A program made the translations under genes and the position numbers. A model generated the notes under the pieces. The model was not told the origin of the DNA. It made no database searches and worked only from the letters and a program-made list of their open reading frames with translations. This document shows positions 14,001-26,000 of a stretch of DNA of 64,000 nt, one piece after another (the first letter of the stretch is position 1; every line of letters begins with the position of its first letter). Origin of the DNA: Dendrobium chrysotoxum (lineage: Eukaryota; Streptophyta; Magnoliopsida; Asparagales; Orchidaceae); the NCBI GenBank assembly GCA_019925795.1, contig CM034309.1, forward strand, positions 23,926,729 through 23,990,728. The letters are read 5' to 3'.

Positions 14001-17000
14001 AGAAATTGGACAGAACCTATAGCTTTTAGGCTAGGAAAGATGAATTTTCTACAACTTTTGGGTTCATAGAAAATGGAAGGGGAATGTGCAACTTATGGGT
14101 TGCAAATTAGTGAAGAGTTTTTGAACTTTGGTATTCAAAGAGAGATGATCATTTTCTTGATGTGAGCTAAGAAAATGAAAAAAGACTAAGATTTGGGTCT
14201 TTAGGATCATTTGTTAATTTTGGATTCTACAAATGAACTAAGAGAACTTAGGATTTGGTACTAAGATTTAAGGGTTTATGGCATGATGTGTTTAGGACTT
14301 TAGTGAATTCTAAAACATCATACGCAAGAAAGGGTGATGATAGCTCCTAAGAGATGCTATGACTCATGCCATGAAACATTTGAAGACTTGGGAGTCTCCA
14401 AAACATCATGCATGAAGGAGAGAGACATTTGAAAGAGAACTCCTTTTTTTTTGAAGTGTTTTAAACTCATTTTAAATAGGATTGATTGTTCCTGCAACAT
14501 TAGGGGAATCTAGGATTAATTTTGGCATGATTTAATAGCCCTAAGAGTTTGTAAGGATGATCTACAAATTTAGGAGTTTTAGGAATTTAGAGCAATCATC
14601 TCTATTTTATGTTTTACTTTGCAAAGTGTTGTACATAAACTTAATCAACAATACTTTTTTGTGGAACTTGCAACATAGACCTTAGAAGGTCGATGAGGAG
14701 TCTCACAATAATTTAGTGCTTTTCAAGTTGATTAAATTCATCTTCAAGCTCTTGCAAAATTTTATGAAAGTTCATGAGCTTCAATATATGCAAATCCTTA
14801 CACTTGTAAATCATTTCTGGCTAGGAGAGATAAAAGCGACTGAAATGGAACAGTTTTGCTTTTTATGTGCTTCGAATGCTGCCTTCGCCATTTGGACTGC
14901 TCCTGGACGTCGCTTTGCTGCCACCTCGCTGAAATTGATGAATGAAGAAGAAGAAGAGTGTTGAACAAGTCTCTATGCTCCCCTAGAGGAATGAAGGGGG
15001 CACCGACAACAGCAGCTGCAAATAGAAGCTTCCCAAGTCACTGTACAACAGGTCCTAGGCGCATGAATGAGCTCTCAAGGACGCCTAACTCCTAGTTCTT
15101 CTAAACTGAAGCCATCAGCTACTCGGTTTTGCTTCTTTGGTCATCCGGCTCCCTCTGGATGTCACAAGAACTAGCTCATACTGTCGATCTGGAGAAATTG
15201 ACCATAGGAAATATGACTAAACACCCGACCTCCCTTGATTTCACTGGCTGCATGTAGACGAGCGTTCGATTCCGCTCTTCCCTCTCCTAACACGCATGTA
15301 CGGGTCCCTGCTCCTTGTCCTCTCTTGCTTGGCTTCGATTCAGATGCACATGAACTGAGAGAACGAAAAGCTCTCAGTCCGCTCGGTCTCTATCTCTCGC
15401 ACGCAAGAAACACTTTCACTCGCCTCTCCCTCTCACGCATAGGAGCCGAATACCCACTCCCTCACTCTTATCTTGTGTATCAGAACCCAAGATAAGATCC
15501 CGCTTGATTGCCTGCTATGAGATCGTAGAAATCACTGGATTTGATGGGAAGGCAGTGGCACAAGGAGAGCATTTCAAGATAATTAGAGCTATTGGATCGA
15601 ATTTCTTGATTTGGAAAGTCAATTGGGTTTAAATTGAGTCAATTAGGCTTGAATTGAGTACAATTTGGATCGATTTGATTTAATTTAGGTTCAATTTGAG
15701 GCGATTTGGGTTTAGTTGAGTTGATCGAAGGTTGTAATTGGGTTTGATTTGACTCGATACTAGTCAGGTCGATACAAAAATTGTGTCAACAAGTTTGTGG
15801 ATTTGGACATAGTATACATCCAAAGATTTTTGAAGAAAATTTTGTAAGAAAGTTATTTGTGAGGAAGAATTCAGTCAAATAATTTATAGGACTTTTGAAG
15901 TCAATTACTCTTGAGAATATAATATTAATTAGATATGTGTTATTTAGGATTCCTTTTCCCTAATATTTTTATTGGCACTTAAGTCCGAAAAAGAAAGTCT
16001 TGGTGATTTTCAAAAGATGATGATTTTTACTTTCTACCACTTCATTTTATTGGGGAGTGTTATAAGAGAATTGGTAGATGATACATTTTTTCTCGAAGAA
16101 AGATGATAATATGTAATTAAAATAATCATGAACATTATTAGTATGAGATTTTGATATTAGCATTGAATTATTTTTTGTATCATAGTAGTAAAAATGGGTA
16201 AAATAATGATGTCATTAGATTTTTGTTTGATTTGATATACTCATGCTATTGAAGTGCAATTATCAATGAAAATGATAAATCCAGTAGCTCAAGGAATATG
16301 GGGGATCTTGAAAGGTCCCCAAATATTAAAGTGAACAATTAGAAGATGAGTAATAGATCTAGACTTACTTTTAGAAAAAATAACATGGTGATATTTGATA
16401 ATTTCACAAGTCTCATAATTAGAATTTTTTATATTTATATTCACATAAAGAGAAGGAAACATACATTGTAGGGTTTTGAAAGGGGGATGCTCTATCCTAT
16501 ATTGATTGTCATAAATAGCTTCTATATTAAGGATGGAAATACAAGAATATGATAAGTGGGTTCCGTCTTTAAGAAGATACAGTCTATTATTTTTTCAAGC
16601 TTACCCAATCGTCTTCTCGTAGTAATGTTCTGAAATATACAATGATTTGCAAAAATGTTACCTTATAGTTGTATTCTTTAGTGATTTTATGGATTGATAG
16701 AATATTTACTTTAAGATGAGGAACATGTAGTATATCATTGAGGATAAATTTTGAGAAAATTGAAACATTTTTTTGACCAACAATTGTTAGAGAACTATTG
16801 ATCACTTTTTTTTTTTACTACTGGGGTAGGTTTTATAGGTTTAAAAAAGGTTGATTGGTTGGTTATGTAGTCAATGTCTCTTGAATCTAGGATCCAGGTG
16901 TGAGGAGAGTTGTTGAAGTGTTGACCTCCATATCACAGCCAAAAAGAAAGTATATAAAAAAATAGGCTTGAATCATTACCTGCTGAAATCAACGACCCAT

Positions 17001-20000
17001 CCCCATATCTTGTCGAAATCCAGCTCAAATCTCACTCAGATCTCTGCAAACCCGCTCAGATCTCTGCAAACGTGTAACACCCCAAAGTACCCCTTAACAG
17101 TACATGGAGTATTACTAACATAAACATAACATATCGAATATTGGTCAATCAAGAAATCATATGATACTTTTGGAGGTCTTTAAAACATCCAACAATTATC
17201 ATTCATCTCTTCAAACGGAAGCATCTAATAATTTAAAAATTCCCACAGAGACATAGTTACAGAGCCTCTAAGGAAAACTGAATAAATCCAAAGTAATACT
17301 ATATTGAATTGCTTACTAACCTTGAAGTGTACTCATTAACAAAGATAACATTAACATATAAGAAGAAATAACTTGCAAATTAATATGATATGATCTTCTC
17401 CTTTTCCTTTCCTGTAACAATAGCCAATAAGAAAAATACTGGTGAGCTATGAGGCTCAGTAAATTATGCCAGTTTAAATAACATTTTAATATGCATGACT
17501 ATAAAATTCATAACATTGAAAATATAAATTAAAGTTAAATAAACTTGAGAAAGCATCATAAAATCTCAATTGGCATTAACCTTTACTTTCTCTGAACTCT
17601 ATACTGAATATCAATTTTATTCATTAAAAGATTTGGCTATCATTCATAATAATATTCAATAGAGCCCAGGTAAACCTGGCATTATCGCCATTGAATTACA
17701 TAGAGGTCCCTTTTGCCTCTTTAAGGGTCCCTTTTGCCCCACCTGCTATGCAGGCATCATAATTCTCTGGGGTCCCTTTTGCCTCATTTACAATACAGTG
17801 TACATGAGAACCCTTTTGTCTCATCTGTAATTGTAAATTATATATCATTATCTAGCCAAACTTTACTTTAAATTGATATTCAGTACACATTCCATATTCA
17901 TTATTCATACATGACTTGTCATGTACAAACTTGTATAAGAATTTGTCTCTTAACATTTACATGCCAGAATGTATTGACAACATGAAATAATTGAGCTCTT
18001 TTCAATTTATAATCAACTAGAAAAATATTACAATAATCATCATGAATCTTATGTTAAACTTTAATGATACATATATGCAAGTGGTTGACTGTACATGAAA
18101 ACTTGGAAGCATAATCTTTCGCATTCTTGAAATCTTCATAATGCATTATCACTTCACATAAATCAAGTGATATTATAATATATCTAGAAATATTAATTCT
18201 TGTATTTGTAAATTAAGATTTACATAACTTACCTTCCTGATGAGCCGTCTTCTTCCAATTCTCTACCTCTTATTCTTCTACGCTTATAAGTCACTTCATA
18301 ACTTTCTTTTCTGCATACATTCAAGAAATTCCTTCTTTCTTTTCCTTTAATTCACTATAAATCTCTCTTTATAGAAATAATTCTTCTTCCAATCTAACTG
18401 CTTAATCTTCCTTCACTGTACAGCCGAATTCCCTTACGTATACAATGCAGAATTCCTCTTGCTAAATTCCTTTTTTATTTACTCTCCTATAATGTACTGT
18501 GCTGTTGGATGGAGACTAGACTGTTTACAGTAATTTCTGCTGCCACACTCCAGCAATTCCGCCTCTTGCTTCAGTGTTTGAAACACTATGCTGTTATTTC
18601 TTCATTGTTTTGATTTTCTGCTACATAAATGCATTGTGCCATCTCATACAACTTTAAGTTCTGCAATTTCCTCTTTTTGCATTGGTTGAATCTTTCTACA
18701 GGAATTTGGTTTGATGTCCTCAGTGAAAACAAAATAAATTTTGGAATTATCTGCTTCTAATGCTGAAGAAATTTCCTCCTTAGCAGAGCCGCTCCCTAGC
18801 AAGGCCATTTCCACGGAATTCCCTAGAGCAGAGTCACTTCAACGGAATTCCCAAATCCCTCAATACTTGCTGAAAGCCCCATTTACATGGAATTCCCAAA
18901 TCCCTCAATACTTGCTGGAAGCCCCGCTCTAATCTTTTGTTTCTCACGCAAGCAAATAACTGAACCTTATCCTTATCCTGTTAACGTGAAAGGGTGAAGC
19001 CAAAGGATGCCTACTAAGCTTTGCTTGATTTCATTTAATACAACCAAAATACTTCGGAATAATATTATTATTTAACTAATAGAAATTAAATGTTACTACT
19101 AATTTAACATCCATTTAACCTTAAACTTTAAAATAAATTTTAGAATATAATTACTTAATTACTTTAAATTACATTTTCATACCTAAAAATTCTGGATATT
19201 ACAAAACGGCGCCGTTTCAGAGCAGAGTATGTAGATATCCCGCTCTCTGCCTCTACCACGCTCGTATTTGCGTCCTTAAAATGATAACGAAATAAATTTC
19301 ATTCGTTTCTCTCCCCGATACGAGAAGCTCCCGAAAGCTTCCGAATCCTCCCCGCCTCCGCTTGCTGAAGCTGTAGTTGCCAACCTCGAACCAAGCCCGG
19401 TGTCTAACACTCAAGCTCCGGACCGAATCCATCCTCTACTTCCTCCCCTCCAATTCCCGATCCCTCCAACAGCCCACGACCATTCTATTCCACGCAGGCC
19501 AACCGCACCAAGCTGCAAAATCCCTATTTGAACTCCAGCACACGTCCACGTCGACCTCACGTGCTGACTCCTTTGTTCCAGCCGGAAGACCTACAACAAG
19601 CTGACACCTCCATCTACACAGCCCGTAACTCCCTCTGCCTCACGCAAGCCGCAGTCCAGTCTATCGATCCTTCATCTATTTGCACTTGATCGAACCCTAA
19701 CCCGTCTGAACTCCACGACAAACGAACATTTGCCCTAGCCCGTCACACCCGATCTCCCACAGTAAGTCGACCTCCACCTCCACCGACCCGGTCTAGCCCC
19801 GATGCTAAGTTCCCGATCTGCTGTCCGATCCAACTTCACGCTCGTGACCTGAGCCACTCTATTCGATCGCACTCTCCATCTCCTCACGTGAATCCTTTCC
19901 TTAGCAGTAGGTACACGTCTTCTCCAATAACCTATAAAAGCTCCAGTTTCAACCCATTACTTCTCCTCTACCAAATCGGTCCATCTTCACTTGCAACCAC

Positions 20001-23000
20001 TTCAATCCAATTCCTACACTTCTAGCCAAATAGCCCACCAAATCCACCTCAACCCAAACTTCAACCCACTTCTACAAAGCACACCTTTACTCCCAAAACC
20101 TGTGAACTTCACCTACACTCTCACATCCACCTATAGCCCATTTACAAATTCACCCAAACAGCCCAACCCATTTTTTTTCAATACCCTTAATTATTGTTAT
20201 TAATTATTACTATTAATTAGTGGCATTGATTAATATTATTAATTACTAGTATTATTAATCTTATTATTATTATTATTATTAGTAGTAGTAGTAAAAAAAG
20301 AGAAAGATTTAAAAAAATGAAAAAAAGAAGAAAAGAAATTTTGTGTGCCTCATTTCGTGTGCGCATTTTCCTCAAGATCTCCGTCACTGTTACGCTCGAT
20401 ATTGCCACCATCGACTTCGTCACTAAGGTATAATTCCCTTTAAACTCAAAAAATTTAAAAATCCCGCTTTCGGCATCGCAGCGCCCCGGAAAATCACCCA
20501 TACACGTTTTTCTCTAAAGTGGTGGAAAGGGAACCCGGTACGATGCCTGCGGTGAGGCGGGTAGGCCCTGTACGTGCTTTTCTCTAGCGCAGTGGGGACG
20601 AATATAAATACCTATAGATGCCTCAGTGCCTACGTGGAAACAACTGCACATTTCAAACAGGTACCTCGAAGACCCATACACGCTTTTCTCTGGCATGGTG
20701 GGATTTAAGATTTACGGCCGCTGTGTCATCCGACACTTACCGTACACGTTTTTCTCTAGCGTGGTGGGAAGGCCCAGACTCCTAGAATTTCCCCTAAATG
20801 GGGAGACGCCGGGAGGCTACTGAAAATTGCACTGACAGGGGACTTGATTTGAACTCAAATGAACAATGACACATGGAACTTAAATGAACAATAGATTATC
20901 AAACAACAGGGAACAAAACTTAATTCAAATAATAGGGAATTGGACATTAATTTGGAAAATGCACAATCATATTAAAGAAATACAACCACTAATTGAAGTT
21001 ATGATGAACATTCAAATGAATAGGAGAGAACCTGTAATGGATAAAGAACTCCGAGTACAACTCACTTGCAAGTAAAAATCAAAATGAAAAATGTGGTGAT
21101 ACACTCACAAGCAATGACACAAAACTCATAATGGGTATTGAAAATTATCATGTTGATTGAAGTACTGGCAGCAATGAACAAAATCATTATGCAAACTACA
21201 AAATTGTTTTCAAAGATAGTGAAGGGCTGGTGATTGCCAGCCTACAAGCAATAAAGTTGAAGAGAATGAGTAATCTGATTGCAAGTAAGCATGCAAAGTC
21301 CTTAGCGCACTGTAAACTACCTATAGATGATAATAGTTGATGCATATCACTCGTATTAATCATGCAAACGAATACATGTGTCCCTTACAAGTGGAGAGAT
21401 TTATCATGCAAGTGAATATAACAATCTACTGGTCAATGTGCATAGAGAAAATATACAGATGAATGCAACGACATATTTACCGTCAACAACCACTCAATGT
21501 TAAGCCATTACACTTTTCCTCCACAAGTAGAAAGATTTGACATGCAATGATTACAAAGATGCCATCACAATCAACGTCAATCAAATATCTAGCAAATGCA
21601 TAAGCTTCCTGCAGGTGAAGGAAGTTGATATGCAACAAATGCAATGAGTTGCTCGAGATAAAGTGTAGCTCACATGCAATCAATGATAAAAGAGTTGCAG
21701 TGTATACAACATGCCGTCTACAAGCAAGAATAACATATTTGCAATACATATGAGCTCCTATTAGCCGTCGTAGGAGACTTGTCATGCATACAACATCTAG
21801 TCTACAAGCGGAAAGGGAGGTTTGTAGCGATTACAACGAACATGCAGTGGATATTATGATAACCCTCCGATCAATAATAGCCAGTTCATAGACAAGCACA
21901 TCTAATAAGGTGAAAATGAATAATATTGTGTGTTCATGAAAATAGTATGGGAGGTATGCAACAAGCGTAATCACATCCCTTCAGCCAACAATCAACATCA
22001 ATAATACGAACGGGCATATCGACTTGCATGACGAAGGGCATGTTGCAAGTGTGACAGATCCTTTATAAACATATGCATGCAGCACGTCATCTACAAGCGA
22101 GGATAGAAGATCATAGCAAATGCAAATACTTGCGGGCCCTTGTAGGAGACCCGCCATACGTACTAGATGCCATCTACGAATAAAATGTCAAAGGATTACA
22201 ACAAGTGCAAGCTCCTACGAGCCGCCGTATGAGACCTATCATGTAACCAAAGTACTATTCTTGAGCAAATATAGAAAATCTTCAACAAGTGCAAGCTTCT
22301 ACGAACCACAACAGAAGACCTGTAGTGCATGACAGTCTACCTATACAAAGAAGCGGGAAACCCATAGTACGCACCATGCCACCCGATCCGCAACACTCGT
22401 ACAAGCGGAAAGAAGGCGTTTACGAGCTCTCAAATAAAGTGTTGCGCGCATTCAAATGATAGTTGCCCGTATAACTGATCAACACTAAATATCCTAAAAT
22501 GCCCCTCACACATGCATTGCAACATGTATACATACATACATGAAAGTATGCATGCAAGCATATTAACATGTATCCATATAAGAATATATACCCGCATGGG
22601 CCCCGACAAGCGTGTTATTGGTACACACGTGATATCTGAGGATGTTACGTAGGTCAAATGATAAATTTAAGTTCGAGCCCAATCCTTCTATGCGAGCAGA
22701 TAGGAGTCGACATGGCTCTGATAGGAAATACTTGGACTCAAGTATTCCTATCGATCCGGAAGAGGGCAACAGCAGGAAAACTGCTATTTTCAGCAGAAAA
22801 ATAGCAGAAATCTGCTGTTTACAGCAGAAAAACAGTAGAAATTGGAGAAAAACTCAAAGCAAACACATGTATTTCATTAGTAGAAGCATAAAACAAAAGG
22901 AAGATACAATATTCTTCAATCCGAGAGGAAGAACAACTCTCCTAATCTCCGGCAACGCCAAGAGCCCAAGCAAGAAACCCTAGATCTCAAAATTTCCTTC

Positions 23001-26000
23001 AAATTTAAGATCACCCTCTCCCCCTCCTAATCCCCCTAATTAACAATAAAGGATGACTACAAAATACCTAAACAGCCCTTAGTATTCAAAAATTTCCCTC
23101 CCACATAATCAAATCAGCCCCAAGTGGGGCCCACCTTGTCCGCCCCCCCCCCCCCCCCCCCCCCCCCTTTGATCCGTCTGGCATATACTTGGACCGGTCC
23201 AGCCAGCCCCTCCTGGGCCGGCAGCTGCATAACATTACTCCCCTCCCAAAAACTCACATTGTTCTCAAGGTGAAAAGAGGGGAATTGCTCTTTCACTCTT
23301 TCAAACGGCTCCCAAGTAGCATCAAAATCAGAAAGACCTTTCCACCCAATTAGCACTTCTTTGTCTCCCTTTTCATCAGATCTGACGCCTCGGAGCTCCC
23401 GCGGTTCCAGTATCACTTGCAAATCCTCAGTCAGTGTCTCTGGTAACTCCGTGCTGACTGTCTGCTCTCCTATAGCTCTCCTCAACTGGGACACATGGAA
23501 AACTGGATGTATGCTAGCTGATGGGGGAAGCTTCAGTCGGTACGCCACTGCTCCAATTTTGTCCAACACTTCATAGGGGCCGAAGTATCTTGGAGCCAAT
23601 TTCTCATTCATCCTTCTCGCCATTGTCCTCTGCCTGTAAGGTCGTAATTTTAGGAAAACCTTTTCGCCCACTTCAAACTGCATGTCTCGTCGGTGCGAAT
23701 CCGCTTGCTTCTTCATGATCTGTTGTGCCCTCATCAGATGTTTCTTCAGTTCCTCTAGTATCTTGTCCCTTTCCTCTAAGTACTGCTCAACCGACGACAC
23801 TGGTGTACTTCCTCTCCCGTAGTGTACTAGGTGTGGAGGGTCCCTTCCATATAGCACTTTAAATGGGGTCATCTGTGAAGCGGTATGGTATGAGGTATTG
23901 TATCAATACTCCGCCCACGGCAGCCACTTTGCCCACATCCGTGGAGTTTCAGAGACAAAACACCTCAAATAGGTCTCCAAGCTTCGGTTTACCACCTCTG
24001 TTTGTCCGTCTGTCTGTGGATGATAGGCGGTGCTTCTCTTTAGAACAGTACCCTGCATCCTGAACAACTCTCTCCAGAACTGGCTGAGGAACACTTTGTC
24101 TCGATCAAACACAATCGATTCAGGAATCCCATGTAATCTCACAACCTCCCTAATAAAAGCTGCCGCTACAGATATGGCGGTGTAAGGATGCCTCAGAAGG
24201 ATGAAGTGTGCATACTTGCTAAGTCTGTCAACCACCACCATGATGACTGTGAACCCCTCTGATCTTGGTAGGCCATCAATGAAATCCATGGACACTTCCT
24301 CCCAAACTTTATTTGGAAGTGTCAATGGTTGTAGTAATCCCCCCGGAGCCATAGCCATGTACTTATTCCTCTGACATACTTCACACCTTGCCACCATCTC
24401 TTCAACATCTCTATGCATCCCTTTCCAGTAGAGCTCAGATGCAAGCCTCCTGTAGGTCTTCTGAACTCCTGAATGTCCCCCAACGGCGCTGCCATGAAAC
24501 TCCTGCAACAAATGGGGGATGTGTATGGAAGTCCGTGGCATCACAAACCTCCCTTGATACAATAGTCTGTCCCCCTCAATGGAGTAGCCCGGATGACTAC
24601 TCATGTCCTTCCCCAGATCCTCCCTGATCTTCCTCAATTCTTCGCTGAGCTTACTTTCTTCCTTGATGGCCCCCCAATCTATCAACAGCGGAATTGACAC
24701 CGCTAATTCCTGAAGTTCCTCAACACGTCTGGATAGGGCATCAGCAGCTTTATTCTCCAAACCGGGCTTATATTGGATCTCAAAGTCATAGCCCAGTAAT
24801 TTGGATAACCACCTCTGATGCTCCTCGGTCACCATCCTTTGCTCCAGAAGATATTTTAAGCTCCGTTGATCAGTCCTTACAATAAAATGCCTTCCCAATA
24901 GATAAGGCCGCCACTTCTGAATAGCCAAGACAATGGCCATTAACTCCCTCTCATATACTGACTTCAGTCTAGCCCTGGCTGACAACACTTGACTGAAATA
25001 CGCAATTGGCCTGTGGTTCTGCATCAACACTGCCCCCAGCCCATATCCTGATGCATCAGTTTCCATGACAAAGACCTGGCTAAAATCTGGAAGTGCTAAG
25101 ACTGGAACTGTAGTCATTGCTTCCTTTAGTTTCTCAAAAGCCCGGGTGGCTACCTCTCCCCATAAAAATCCATCATTCTTCAGTTGCTCAGTCAAAGGCC
25201 AAGCAATAGCACTGTATCCCTTTACAAATCTTCTGTAGTACCCAGTTAACCCCAAGAACCCCCTTAACTCCTTTAGGTTCCTAGGCATTGGCCACTCCTT
25301 CTTGTGAGACTCAAGTATTCCTATCGATCCGGAAGAGGGCAACAGCAGGAAAACTGCTGTTTTCAGCAGAAAAATAGCAGAAATCTGCTGTTTACAGCAA
25401 AAAAACAGTAGAAATTGGAGAAAAACGCAAAGCAAACACATGTATTTCACTAGTAGAAGCATAAAACAAAAGGAAGATACAATATTCTTCAATCCGAGAG
25501 GAAGAACAACTCTCCTAATCTCCGGCAACGCCAAGAGCCCAAGCAAGAAACCCTAGATCTCAAAATTTCCTTCAAATTTAAGATCACCCTCTCCCCCTCC
25601 TAATCCCCCTAATTAACAATAAAGGATGACTACAAAATACCTAAACAGCCCTTAGTATTCAAAAATTTCCCTCCCACATAAGCAAATCAGCCCCAAGTGG
25701 GGCCCACCTTGTCCCCCCCCCCCTTTTGATCTGTCTGGCATATACTTGGACCGGTCCAGGCTGGACCGGTCCAGCCGGCCCCTCCTGGGCCGGCAGCTGC
25801 ATAACAGGCTCAAACTATCAAACAAATACATGGTCACGGTGTCGACCAAGATATTTATTTTTATACATTTCTATTAAGCCTTCAAGGTCTATAATCAAAG
25901 AAAATTCACCAATAAAGGCATAAAGCTGATAGAGAACCCGATCCTCTATCAACAAGTAGACGGAGTCGACAATGTTCAATTAATAAGTGAAATTACCCAT

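Larger units (their letters stand above)
22719..25806 (-). mobile_element. Internally deleted Ty3/gypsy chromovirus, 3.1 kb
   Basis: Two near-identical LTRs flank a partial pol and the whole is flanked by a perfect GGCTC target duplication (22714-22718 and 25807-25811). The left LTR is complete, 22719-23234. The right (5') LTR is 25308-25806 and lacks its inner last 16 bases, because it is joined directly to the RT/RNase H part of pol. Primer-binding site, gag, protease and most of RT are missing. LTRs differ mainly in a poly-C run (about 28 C at 23140-23167 against about 11), so the element looks young. It sits inside giant LTR A. Confidence 0.92.

Noticed and set aside
23903..25546. Hydrophobic N-terminus of the long minus ORF, looking like a membrane segment
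   Set aside because: The first 80 codons are translated LTR, so the hydrophobic stretch has no functional meaning.
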